Positions 1-7,789 of a stretch of DNA of 64,000 nucleotides are shown here, one piece after another. The DNA comes from Caproiciproducens faecalis. GTDB lineage: Bacteria; Bacillota; Clostridia; Oscillospirales; Acutalibacteraceae. Both the position numbers and the translations under genes were made by a program. The stretch spans positions 62,001 through 126,000 of the forward strand of contig NZ_JAGFNZ010000005.1 of the NCBI RefSeq assembly GCF_019448085.1, read 5' to 3'. Every line of letters starts with the position of its first letter. Position 1 is the stretch's first letter. Below the pieces are notes generated by a model that made no database searches, had not been told where the DNA came from, and saw only the letters and a list, made by a program, of their open reading frames with translations.

Positions 1-2
1 CC

Positions 3-794
3 CAGAGTGAGTTTCATCCTGTGGATTTTGAACTTGCCATCGGCGCGGACGGAATTCCCCCGCTGTGCATCCCACTTCCGGACGGAGGACAGGTGGAAAT
101 CGACGGAAAAATTGACCGAGTCGATCTTCTCGACCGTGACGGAATCAGCTTTGTCCGCGTCATCGACTATAAAACCGGACATAAGGAATTTAAATTATCG
201 GATATTCTTTACGGCGTGAATATGCAGATGCTGATTTATCTGGCGGCGCTTCTTGAAAACGGCGGCGACCGCTACGGAGAAGTGCGGCCTGCGGGCGTAC
301 TCTACATGCCCGCAAACCGCCCTGCTGTTTCCGCTTCCCGCAGTACGGATGCGGAAAAAATTGAGCAGGAGGCAGCGAAAAAACTGCGGATGGACGGCTT
401 GGTGCTGGACGACCCGGCAATGATAACGGCGATGGAACACAGCGGACAGGGAAATTACCTGCCGGTTGCGCTGAAAGACGGCGTACCAGCCAAACGCGAC
501 CATGTGGTTTCCTCCGGGGAACTGGCCAGTGTGATGAAACATATTAAGGAGCTGGTCGGCGCGATGGCCAAAGAACTTCACGGCGGCGACGTTTCCGCGG
601 TACCGCTTTCCGGTACCTACGACGCCTGTGCGTGGTGTCCCTATGCCTCCGTCTGCGGTCATGAAAGGGATGACCCAACGCGGGAGATGCAGCAGTGGGA
701 CAGGGACGAAGTCATCAAAGAGCTTACGCAGGCAAAGGAGGGAATGAGCAATGAGCGCACGCACATGGACGAAAAGTCAGCAGGACGCGATTGA
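3..794 (+). CDS. addB: AddB, ATP-dependent helicase/nuclease subunit B (C-terminal part)
   Basis: This is the C-terminal end of the AddB subunit of the AddAB helicase-nuclease, which resects double-strand breaks to load RecA. The 5' end lies outside the window, so only about 263 residues of a normally ~1150-residue protein are seen. The RecB-type nuclease core is visible as a V-I-D-Y-K-T-G motif near the start of this fragment. A C-A-W-C-P-Y-A-S-V-C group near the end matches the cysteines that hold the AddB iron-sulfur cluster, whose first cysteine would be upstream. The last 44 bases overlap the start of addA, so the two subunits are translationally coupled. The assignment rests on the motifs plus the addA neighbour and is secure. 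Confidence 0.93.
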   Translation, partial: QSEFHPVDFELAIGADGIPPLCIPLPDGGQVEIDGKIDRVDLLDRDGISFVRVIDYKTGHKEFKLSDILYGVNMQMLIYLAALLENGGDRYGEVRPAGVLYMPANRPAVSASRSTDAEKIEQEAAKKLRMDGLVLDDPAMITAMEHSGQGNYLPVALKDGVPAKRDHVVSSGELASVMKHIKELVGAMAKELHGGDVSAVPLSGTYDACAWCPYASVCGHERDDPTREMQQWDRDEVIKELTQAKEGMSNERTHMDEKSAGRD

Positions 795-3700
795 GGCGCG
801 TGGCGGTACCCTGCTTGTTTCCGCAGCCGCCGGTTCCGGAAAAACAGCCGTTTTGGTACAGCGCGTGATTGAGCGAATTACCGACCCTCAAAATCCCGCC
901 GATGCCGACCGACTGCTCGTCGTTACCTTCACCAAGGCCGCGGCCGCCGAAATGAGCAGCCGTATTGCGGCGGAAATTGCAAAGCTGCTGGAAGCCGACC
1001 CCATGAATGTGCGGCTTCAGCGCCAGCAGATTTTGCTGACGCGCGCTCATATCAGCACCATCCACAGCTTTTGCAGCGAACTGATCCGCGAAAATTTTTA
1101 TAAACTGGGAATTTCACCGGATTTTCGCATTCTGGACGACAGTGAAATGAAGCTGCTGCGTGATGATGCGGTCTCCGCAGTGCTGGAAAAGTTTTATGCT
1201 CAAAACGACCCGGACTTTTACGCTCTGGTCGATGCGTTTTCCTCCGGCAGGGACGACGGGCGAATGATTCAGACCGTCAATACTCTTTACGATTTTGTCC
1301 GGTCGCATCCGTTCCCCAGCTGCTGGCTTCGGGAAAAATCCGCCATGTACGAGAAAGATGTTTCCGCTTCCCGCACCGTGTGGGGGCAGACTGTTTTAAG
1401 GTACGCGGCGGACGCGGTGGACTACTGTATATCCCTTACACGCAATTCCCTTGCCTTAATGCAGGAGGACGAAAAAATTTCCGGTGCTTATGCGGACGGG
1501 TTTAATGCCGATCTGGCGGGACTTTTGGCGCTGAAAGACGCGGCGGATTCGGGCGGATGGGACGCCGTTTCCTTCCAGACCGGCGGCTTCGGCTTTCAAC
1601 GGTTAAAACCCCTGCGCGGCTACAGTGACGACCCGCTGAAAAACAAGCTTTCCGCGGGACGTAAGGAAGTACAGGAAACCGTCAAGAAGCTGGCGGAGCT
1701 TTTCAGTGCCGATGAGCGCGAATGCGGGGAAGAGATTGCCCGTATCGCTCCTTTGGTTAAAAAGCTTTTTGAGGTCACGCAAGCCTTCGGTGAAGAGCTG
1801 GACAGATTGAAGAAGGAGCGCCGCGCGGCGGATTTCAGCGATCTGGAGCATTACGCTCTGAAATTGCTTGTGAGGGAAACGGATGGCGGCTTTGTCCCGA
1901 CGGAGGATGCCGCGGAAATATCGGCCCGGTTCGACGAAGTGATGGTCGACGAGTATCAGGATACCAACGAAGCGCAGGATATGATTTTCCGTGCCGTTTC
2001 TCAAAATGAAAGTAATCTTTTTATGGTCGGCGATGTGAAGCAGAGCATTTACCGCTTCCGTCAGGCGATGCCGCAGATTTTCCTGCGCCGCCGTGCGCAG
2101 TACCCTGATTACAGCAGAACAAAAGACGCATATCCCGCCTGTGTGGTGCTGGACAAAAACTTTCGCAGCCGGCGCGGGGTGACCGAAACGGTAAACTTTG
2201 TGTTCCGTCAGCTCATGAGTGAGCAGACGGGCGAACTGGATTATACAAAATCGGAGGAGCTGACCGCCGGGGCGGATTACCCACCTTGTGACGAACCTGC
2301 GGCACAGCTCGATATTATTGATCTTTCGTCATCCGAAGACGATGAGGAAATGATTACGGCGGAAAGCCGCCATATTGCGGAACTGATTTATCAGATGACC
2401 GGGGACGGCACCACCGTAACGGATCATGGCCGCCAGCGGCCCGTTGTGTACCGGGATATCTGCATCTTGCTGCGCAGCGCGAACCAGTACGCCCACGAGT
2501 ACGCGCGGGAGCTGGCCGCACTTGGAATTCCAGCTTGGGCCGATACGGCAGGCGGCTTCTTCACGGCGGCGGAAGTGGGGGTGGCGGTCTCACTTTTACG
2601 CGTGATTGACAATCCCATGCAGGATATTCCTCTCCTTTCCGTACTGATGAGCCCCATTTACGGTTTTACAGCGGACGACATGGCGGATATCCGCATCCCG
2701 TCGCGCAGCACGGCGCTGTATCTTGCGCTGGTTTCCGCGGCGCAGGGCGGCAATGAGCGCGCGGCCGGATTCCTGAAAGATATGGACGCCTACCGCACGC
2801 TTGCGGCGACCATGCCGTCCGACAGGCTGATTCAGGCGGTCTACGACAAAACGGGTTATCTCAATTTGGTACAGGCAATGCCCAACGGCGAACTGCGGCT
2901 CGCAAATCTCCGCTTGCTGCTGGAATACGCGAAAAAATACGAAGCCTCCGGCTACAACGGACTTTCCGGTTTTATCCGGTTTATCGACAGGCTTCAAAAG
3001 AGCAGCGCCGACCTTGCTCCCGCCTCCACCATCAGCGAGGCGGCCAACGTTGTAAAAATCATGAGTATTCACCGCAGTAAGGGGCTGGAATTTCCGGTCT
3101 GCATTCTTGCCGGGTGTTCCCGGCGGTTCAACAGGGAACGGGGCGACGTGCTTTTGCACCCGTCCCTCGGGCTCGGAGTGAAGCTCAAGGATGACGCCGG
3201 ACTCTGCCGCTATACCACCATGCCGCGCGAAGCGGTTGCGCTGGAGCTGGACCGCAATGAAATGAGTGAAGAACTGCGCGTGCTGTATGTCGCCATGACA
3301 AGGGCAAAGGAAAAACTGATTATGGTGACGACGGTCAAGGACGCAGGAAAGACGCTCGGAAAACTTGCCGCCCGGCTGACGGAGGAAAACAGGATTCAGC
3401 CTTATGTTGTCCGCAGCGTTTCCAGTATCTCCGACTGGCTCCTGCTCTGTGCGCTTCGGCACCCGGGCGGCGCCCGCCTGCGCGACCTTGCCTGTGCCCT
3501 GCCGGGGATCACCGTGGGTTCCGACGAGCCCTGGAGCATCAATTTGGTTTACCCGCCAAAAGGGGATACGGCCGTCCTGCAGCCGGAAGAGATCCTGCCC
3601 GAGCAGCCGGATAAAAAGCTTGAGGAAGAAATCTGTGCCGCTATGGATTACAATTATCCGTTTGCCGCCTTAAAGGGCATACAGGCCAAGGTTGCCGCCT

Positions 3701-4284
3701 CCGATCTGGCCGCGCGTGAATTTTCCGCGCAGTACGCCACGGTTTCCCGCCCCGCGTTTCTGAGCAGGACGGGCCTGACTCCCGCCGAGCGCGGAACGGC
3801 GCTGCATACCTATATGCAGTTCGCGGACTACGAAAAAGCGCGGGAAAATCCTCAGGGGGAGCTTTTGCGCCTTGTTGCGCAGGGATTTCTGACAGAAGAA
3901 CAGGGTCAGGCGGTGGAGCTAGCCCGCGTACGGTCTTTCTTTGAGGGCTCGCTCGCAAAAAGAATTTTTGCCTCGGAAAACGTACTGAGAGAATATCGCT
4001 TTACTGTGGAGATTACCGCCGGTGATGTCCGGCCCGAACTGCCGGAGGAACTGAAAAATCAGCCTGTGGTTTTGCAGGGTGCGATTGACTGTGCGTTTGA
4101 AGAAAACGGAAAGCTGTTCATTGTCGACTATAAAACGGATAAAACGAATCATCCCTCGCAACTTTGGGAACGCTACCGCGCGCAGCTTGCGCTTTACCGA
4201 CTGGCCATAGAGCAGTGTACGGGGAAAAAAGTTGCAGGGTGCCTTTTATATTCCTTTTACCTGAATGCAGAAATCACCAATTAA
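751..4284 (+). CDS. addA: AddA, ATP-dependent helicase/nuclease subunit A
   Basis: AddA is a UvrD-family (SF1A) motor with a C-terminal RecB-like nuclease that works with AddB in recombinational repair. The 1177-residue length is normal for the family. Visible motifs are the Walker A A-G-S-G-K-T at residues 27-32, the Walker B V-D-E-Y-Q-D-T near residue 400, a helicase motif IV region around K-Q-S-I-Y-R-F-R, the motif VI-like V-A-M-T-R-A-K before residue 860, and the nuclease V-D-Y-K-T-D-K near residue 1125. The ATG used is preceded by a GGAGG-type site inside the addB reading frame. No terminator is obvious before the next promoter, only 4 bases downstream. Confidence 0.97.
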   Translation: MSARTWTKSQQDAIEARGGTLLVSAAAGSGKTAVLVQRVIERITDPQNPADADRLLVVTFTKAAAAEMSSRIAAEIAKLLEADPMNVRLQRQQILLTRAHISTIHSFCSELIRENFYKLGISPDFRILDDSEMKLLRDDAVSAVLEKFYAQNDPDFYALVDAFSSGRDDGRMIQTVNTLYDFVRSHPFPSCWLREKSAMYEKDVSASRTVWGQTVLRYAADAVDYCISLTRNSLALMQEDEKISGAYADGFNADLAGLLALKDAADSGGWDAVSFQTGGFGFQRLKPLRGYSDDPLKNKLSAGRKEVQETVKKLAELFSADERECGEEIARIAPLVKKLFEVTQAFGEELDRLKKERRAADFSDLEHYALKLLVRETDGGFVPTEDAAEISARFDEVMVDEYQDTNEAQDMIFRAVSQNESNLFMVGDVKQSIYRFRQAMPQIFLRRRAQYPDYSRTKDAYPACVVLDKNFRSRRGVTETVNFVFRQLMSEQTGELDYTKSEELTAGADYPPCDEPAAQLDIIDLSSSEDDEEMITAESRHIAELIYQMTGDGTTVTDHGRQRPVVYRDICILLRSANQYAHEYARELAALGIPAWADTAGGFFTAAEVGVAVSLLRVIDNPMQDIPLLSVLMSPIYGFTADDMADIRIPSRSTALYLALVSAAQGGNERAAGFLKDMDAYRTLAATMPSDRLIQAVYDKTGYLNLVQAMPNGELRLANLRLLLEYAKKYEASGYNGLSGFIRFIDRLQKSSADLAPASTISEAANVVKIMSIHRSKGLEFPVCILAGCSRRFNRERGDVLLHPSLGLGVKLKDDAGLCRYTTMPREAVALELDRNEMSEELRVLYVAMTRAKEKLIMVTTVKDAGKTLGKLAARLTEENRIQPYVVRSVSSISDWLLLCALRHPGGARLRDLACALPGITVGSDEPWSINLVYPPKGDTAVLQPEEILPEQPDKKLEEEICAAMDYNYPFAALKGIQAKVAASDLAAREFSAQYATVSRPAFLSRTGLTPAERGTALHTYMQFADYEKARENPQGELLRLVAQGFLTEEQGQAVELARVRSFFEGSLAKRIFASENVLREYRFTVEITAGDVRPELPEELKNQPVVLQGAIDCAFEENGKLFIVDYKTDKTNHPSQLWERYRAQLALYRLAIEQCTGKKVAGCLLYSFYLNAEITN

Positions 4285-4287
4285 TGC

Positions 4288-4316
4288 TTGACAAACGGTG
4301 AAATCACTGGTAGAAT
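4288..4316 (+). promoter_or_regulatory. Promoter of the infC-rpmI-rplT operon
   Basis: A near-ideal vegetative promoter: -35 TTGACA, 17-base spacer, -10 TAGAAT, with an upstream TG making an extended -10. It starts 3 bases after the addA stop codon and would begin transcription near 4323, leaving a leader of about 170 bases before infC. Confidence 0.85.
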
Positions 4317-4322
4317 AATTCA

Positions 4323-4477
4323 GTAAAACAAAGCGGGGCACCATTGTGCTCACACCTGTGGGGTTTCGTCCGCCATGGGTCAATACGGAAAACGGCTTAT
4401 ATGAGCTGTCATTTTGTGTATTGTTGCGCGGGCGGATAATCTGCCCGCGCTTTTTATTGAAACTGACAACGTGTTTT
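4323..4477 (+). ncRNA. Structured infC leader with intrinsic attenuator (probable L20-type leader)
   Basis: The untranslated leader of infC ends in a strong intrinsic terminator: GCGCGGGC at 4426-4433 pairs with GCCCGCGC at 4443-4450 and is followed by five Ts, all before the infC ribosome-binding site. In Bacillus and relatives the infC-rpmI-rplT operon is repressed by ribosomal protein L20, which binds the leader and favours premature termination (Rfam L20_leader). The position, gene order and attenuator fit that model here. I cannot confirm the L20-binding pseudoknot by eye, so the class is inference, while the terminator itself is directly seen. Confidence 0.7.
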
Positions 4478-4491
4478 GGAGGTGCTTAACA

Positions 4492-5010
4492 ATTAGCAAC
4501 AAGGAACTGCAGATTAATGAGGAAATTCGTGACAGGGAAGTGCGTGTCATCGGTTCGGACGGTTCTCAGCTTGGCGTCATGAGTTCGGCTCAGGCTATGG
4601 AAAAAGCGTTTGAACAGAATCTTGATCTTGTCAAAATCGCGCCGCAGGCAACGCCGCCGGTGTGTAAGATCATTGATTACGGCAAATTCAGATTTGAACA
4701 GGCAAAGCGCGATAAGGAAGCAAAGAAAAATCAGCGCATTGTCGACATTAAGGAAATCCGTTTGTCTTTGAACATTGACACTCACGACTTTAACACAAAA
4801 GTCGGTCACGCAACCCGCTTCTTAAAGGATGGCGATAAGGTCAAAGCTTCCATCCGCTTCCGCGGACGTGAAATGGGACATCCGGAGCAGGGTTACAGCA
4901 TCATGCGGAATTTTGCTGAAGCACTCAGCGAGATTGCCAATGTTGAAAAACCGGCAAAGTTAGAGGGACGTAATATGCTCATGTTCCTTGCATCCAAACC
5001 CGCTAAGTAA
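4492..5010 (+). CDS. infC: Translation initiation factor IF-3, AUU start
   Basis: IF-3 binds the 30S subunit, checks start-codon pairing and prevents premature 50S joining. The protein reads [14 protein letters not shown] and continues with the N-terminal domain, linker and C-terminal domain typical of IF-3; from this start it is 172 residues, the usual size. The start is chosen as ATT at 4492 because a GGAGGTG site sits 7 bases upstream, and because the in-frame ATG at 4414 lies before the attenuator hairpin and would add 26 residues foreign to the family. AUU is the classic infC start, used for autoregulation by IF-3 itself. It is followed by rpmI and rplT. Confidence 0.95.
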   Translation: MSNKELQINEEIRDREVRVIGSDGSQLGVMSSAQAMEKAFEQNLDLVKIAPQATPPVCKIIDYGKFRFEQAKRDKEAKKNQRIVDIKEIRLSLNIDTHDFNTKVGHATRFLKDGDKVKASIRFRGREMGHPEQGYSIMRNFAEALSEIANVEKPAKLEGRNMLMFLASKPAK

Positions 5011-5032
5011 TCATCATAAGGAGGACAATACC

Positions 5033-5230
5033 ATGCCTAAAATTAAGACACATTCCGGCGCGAAAAAGCGCTTCAAGCTTTCCAAGAACGGGAAAGTTAT
5101 CCGCGGCCATGCAAATAAATCCCACATCCTCAACAAAAAGACAACCAAGCGCAAGAGAGGCCTTAGACAAACCACTGTTGCCGACAAGACAAATGTGGTA
5201 CAGGTAAAGAGATTAATTCCTTACAAATAA
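5033..5230 (+). CDS. rpmI: Ribosomal protein L35 (bL35)
   Basis: A 65-residue, strongly basic protein beginning [14 protein letters not shown], the signature of bL35 of the large ribosomal subunit. The start is the ATG at 5033, preceded by AGGAGG about 8 bases upstream; a longer in-frame reading from 4988 overlaps infC and has no family support. It sits between infC and rplT in the standard order and is expected to share the L20-controlled leader. Confidence 0.97.
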   Translation: MPKIKTHSGAKKRFKLSKNGKVIRGHANKSHILNKKTTKRKRGLRQTTVADKTNVVQVKRLIPYK

Positions 5231-5277
5231 GAGTTAATCGTAATCATTAAAATAACCATTTCAATGGAGGTAATAGA

Positions 5278-5631
5278 ATGGCACGTGTAAAAGGTGCGTT
5301 AATGACACGCAAGAGAAGAAAAAAGACTTTAAAACTTGCGAAGGGCTACTGGGGTTCCAAGAGCAGACATTTTAAAATGGCCAAACAGGCCGTTATGAAA
5401 TCCGGAAACTATGCATTCATTGGCCGTAAAGCGAGAAAGAGAGATTTCCGCCGCCTGTGGATCACCCGTATTTCCGCCGCATGCCGCGCGAACGACGTCA
5501 GCTATTCCGTATTTATGAACGGGCTGAAAAAAGCGGGTATTACGCTGAACCGTAAAATGCTTGCAGAAATCGCTGTTGCCGACGAAGCTGCATTTAAGAG
5601 TTTGATTGAAAAAGCAAAGGCAGCGCTTTAA
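5278..5631 (+). CDS. rplT: Ribosomal protein L20 (bL20)
   Basis: bL20 is an early-assembly protein of the 50S subunit and, in Firmicutes, the repressor of its own operon. The 117-residue sequence starts M-A-R-V-K-G and contains the basic N-terminal extension and the [13 protein letters not shown] segment typical of the family. A GGAGGT site lies just upstream. It closes the infC operon and is followed within 11 bases by a strong terminator. Confidence 0.97.
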   Translation: MARVKGALMTRKRRKKTLKLAKGYWGSKSRHFKMAKQAVMKSGNYAFIGRKARKRDFRRLWITRISAACRANDVSYSVFMNGLKKAGITLNRKMLAEIAVADEAAFKSLIEKAKAAL

Positions 5632-5641
5632 AAAGCTGTAA

Positions 5642-5673
5642 TTGCGCCCGGAAGAAACCCGGGCGCAAATTTT
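5642..5673 (+). terminator. Intrinsic terminator after rplT
   Basis: A perfect 10-base-pair stem (TTGCGCCCGG with CCGGGCGCAA), a 7-base loop and a short T-rich tail. It separates the ribosomal operon from the methyltransferase gene that begins 16 bases later, although readthrough is possible because no separate promoter is obvious between them. Confidence 0.85.
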
Positions 5674-5688
5674 ATATGGAGAAAAAAT

Positions 5689-6498
5689 ATGCCGGAACTG
5701 ATTACAAGCCGTCAGAATGAAATCATCAAACGCGCTGCCCGCCTTTCCTCGGCTGCCGATTTTCGCCGGGAACAAGGCCTTTTTCTGGTGGAGGGCGCGC
5801 GGCTCTGCCGTGACGCGGCACAGAGCGGGGTCTGCATCAGAACTCTGTTCTATACTGCTCAGGCAAGTGAAAAATACACGGAATATCTCGGTGAAATCCA
5901 GCGGACGGCGCAAGAAATCTATATTGTCGAACCGCATGTCGCGGCGCTTTTATCCGACACAAAAACGCCGCAGGGCGTTTTCTGCGTCTGTCAAATGCGT
6001 GCCGGCAGTGATAAATTGGAAAACATAGAGCCGGGCTTTCACTATCTGGCACTTGAAAATATTCAGGATCCGGCAAATCTGGGCGCGGTGCTTCGTACGG
6101 CGGAGGCACTGGGCATCGGCGGCGTTATTTTGGGCGGCAGCTGCTGTGACGTCTATTCGCCGAAGGTACTGCGTGCCAGTATGGGCGCGGTTTTCCGTCT
6201 TCCGTTTTACCTGCAGGCAGATCTGGTTTCGGCCATCGGGCTTTTTAACAAACGTGGGTTTGTCACTCTTGCCGCGGTTCCGGATTCCGCCGCGCAGAAA
6301 ATAACGTCGGTTGACTTCCAGAAGCCGACGGTGCTTTTTGTGGGCAACGAAGGAAACGGCTTGACCGCCGCGGTCATCGCCGCATGCTCCGGGTCGGTGA
6401 CCATCCCCATGCTCGGCAGAGCGGAATCTTTAAACGCGTCGGCTTCCGCTGCGATTCTGATGTGGGAAATGATGCGCGAAAAATCTGGAGGCGCTTAA
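5689..6498 (+). CDS. SpoU-family (TrmH/RlmB-like) RNA 2'-O-methyltransferase
   Basis: A 269-residue SPOUT-class RNA methyltransferase using S-adenosylmethionine, probably acting on rRNA or tRNA ribose. Residues 1-110 form the substrate-binding domain. The C-terminal trefoil-knot catalytic domain shows all three SpoU motifs: N-I-Q-D-P-A-N-L-G-A-V-L-R-T-A (motif 1), L-F-V-G-N-E-G-N-G-L (motif 2) and I-P-M-L-G-R-A-E-S-L-N-A-S-A-S (motif 3). The exact target base cannot be inferred. This gene often follows infC-rpmI-rplT in Firmicutes (ysgA position). It abuts dprA with 2 bases between them, suggesting cotranscription. Confidence 0.93.
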   Translation: MPELITSRQNEIIKRAARLSSAADFRREQGLFLVEGARLCRDAAQSGVCIRTLFYTAQASEKYTEYLGEIQRTAQEIYIVEPHVAALLSDTKTPQGVFCVCQMRAGSDKLENIEPGFHYLALENIQDPANLGAVLRTAEALGIGGVILGGSCCDVYSPKVLRASMGAVFRLPFYLQADLVSAIGLFNKRGFVTLAAVPDSAAQKITSVDFQKPTVLFVGNEGNGLTAAVIAACSGSVTIPMLGRAESLNASASAAILMWEMMREKSGGA

Positions 6499-6500
6499 GA

Positions 6501-7655
6501 ATGCCTGTTGACCAAAGATCATACTGGGTGTGGCTGCAGCACGCGCTTGGCGCGGGCAGTTCCAAGCAGAACCGTATTCTTTCCGGCTACCGTTCTTTAA
6601 GCGACTTTTATGCCGCAGGGATGGAAAGCTGGCTTCTTGAAGGCTGCTTTACGCAGAATGAACTGGGAAAGCTCGGTTCGTACTCTGTGCAGGACGCTGA
6701 AGCGTTGATGGAGTATTGTGAGAAAATCGGCCAGAAGGTTCTTACTCCTGACTGCGCCGACTATCCTTTGCTGCTGAAAGAGATACATAACGCACCCTGC
6801 GCGCTGTATGTCAAGGGAACCCTGCCCGATTTTTCAGCGGTACCCGGTATTGCCATCGTAGGTACCCGCAAGGCGACCGCGACGGGCGTGTCGGCAGCAC
6901 GCAGTTTTGCATTTGAACTTGCCAAGCAGGGCGCCGTGGTTGTCAGCGGCGGCGCGCTGGGAATTGATACCGCGGCGCACAAGGGCGCTCTGCAGGCCGG
7001 CGGAAAAACCGTCTGCGTGCTCGGCTGCGGCATTGATTATAATTATCTGATGGGAAACGCGTCTCTGCGCGAAGCTGTCGCGCTTTCCGGCGCGGTGATT
7101 TCGGAGTATCCCCCGAACACCCCGGCCGTCAATTCCAATTTTCCAATCCGCAACCGTATTATCTCCGGTCTGACGCTGGGCACCCTTGTGGTGGAAGCCG
7201 CCGGAAAAAGCGGCTCGCTGATTACCGCACAGGATGCTCTGGACCAGGGACGGGACGTTTTTGCCGTTCCCTCCGGAATTTTCAGTCCTGTTTCTCAGGG
7301 GGTAAACGGTCTGATTAAAAGCGGAGCCAAGCCTGTGTCCAACGCGGGGGAGATTCTGGAAGAGTATCTTTACCGGTTTCCCGGAAAAATCAACTTGGAC
7401 GATGAACAGACAAACGTGGTTCTTTCACCGGAACCGGAACCGGCAAAATCGGAATCGGCTCAGCTGGACGAAAAAGAATTCTCGCGGGACGCCGTACTTT
7501 TATATTCCAGCCTGACGGACTTGCCGAGGCACCTTTCGGAGCTGGAGCGCCTGACAGGGATTCCTGCGCCGCGCCTTTTAACTGCGGTGACGGAATTGGA
7601 GCTTGCCGAAAAAATCCATTCGCATTCCGGGCGGCGCTATAGCCTTCCAAACTAA
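6501..7655 (+). CDS. dprA: DNA-processing protein DprA
   Basis: DprA (Smf) binds incoming single-stranded DNA and loads RecA during transformation; in many Clostridia it is kept as a housekeeping gene beside topA. From the ATG at 6501, with GGAGG upstream, the protein is 384 residues. The Rossmann-like core is clear: a G-I-A-I-V-G-T-R-K stretch near residue 116, then S-G-G-A-L-G-I-D-T-A-A-H-K-G-A-L, then N-F-P-I-R-N-R-I-I-S-G-L. A C-terminal winged-helix-like region follows a short acidic/proline linker around residues 310-330. A longer in-frame reading from 6384 overlaps the methyltransferase and is not used. Confidence 0.95.
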   Translation: MPVDQRSYWVWLQHALGAGSSKQNRILSGYRSLSDFYAAGMESWLLEGCFTQNELGKLGSYSVQDAEALMEYCEKIGQKVLTPDCADYPLLLKEIHNAPCALYVKGTLPDFSAVPGIAIVGTRKATATGVSAARSFAFELAKQGAVVVSGGALGIDTAAHKGALQAGGKTVCVLGCGIDYNYLMGNASLREAVALSGAVISEYPPNTPAVNSNFPIRNRIISGLTLGTLVVEAAGKSGSLITAQDALDQGRDVFAVPSGIFSPVSQGVNGLIKSGAKPVSNAGEILEEYLYRFPGKINLDDEQTNVVLSPEPEPAKSESAQLDEKEFSRDAVLLYSSLTDLPRHLSELERLTGIPAPRLLTAVTELELAEKIHSHSGRRYSLPN

Positions 7656-7663
7656 ATATTGTT

Positions 7664-7692
7664 AAAAATTGCCGAATGTTCGGCAAATTTTA
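7664..7692 (+). terminator. Probable terminator between dprA and topA
   Basis: An inverted repeat with a TTGCCGAA/TTCGGCAA core stem, a 2-base loop as drawn and a flanking A-rich/T-rich extension. It can act as a weak terminator in either direction. The tail is short, so partial readthrough is likely. Confidence 0.55.
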
Positions 7693-7698
7693 AAAATG

Positions 7699-7727
7699 TT
7701 TAATATTTTAAGTGAAATCGTTATAAT
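7699..7727 (+). promoter_or_regulatory. Probable promoter of topA
   Basis: A consensus -10 TATAAT lies about 60 bases before the topA start codon, 17 bases after a poor -35 (TTTAAT). The surrounding sequence is very AT-rich. The -10 is convincing and the -35 is not. Confidence 0.45.
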
Positions 7728-7789
7728 ATTGAATACATTTAGAACTTAAGTAATGGGAAAACAAATATAGGACTGATGAGGTGGTTTTC

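Noticed and set aside
4414-4491. N-terminal extension of infC from an upstream ATG
   Set aside because: It runs through the attenuator hairpin, has no ribosome-binding site and is not found in the family; the AUU at 4492 is well supported.
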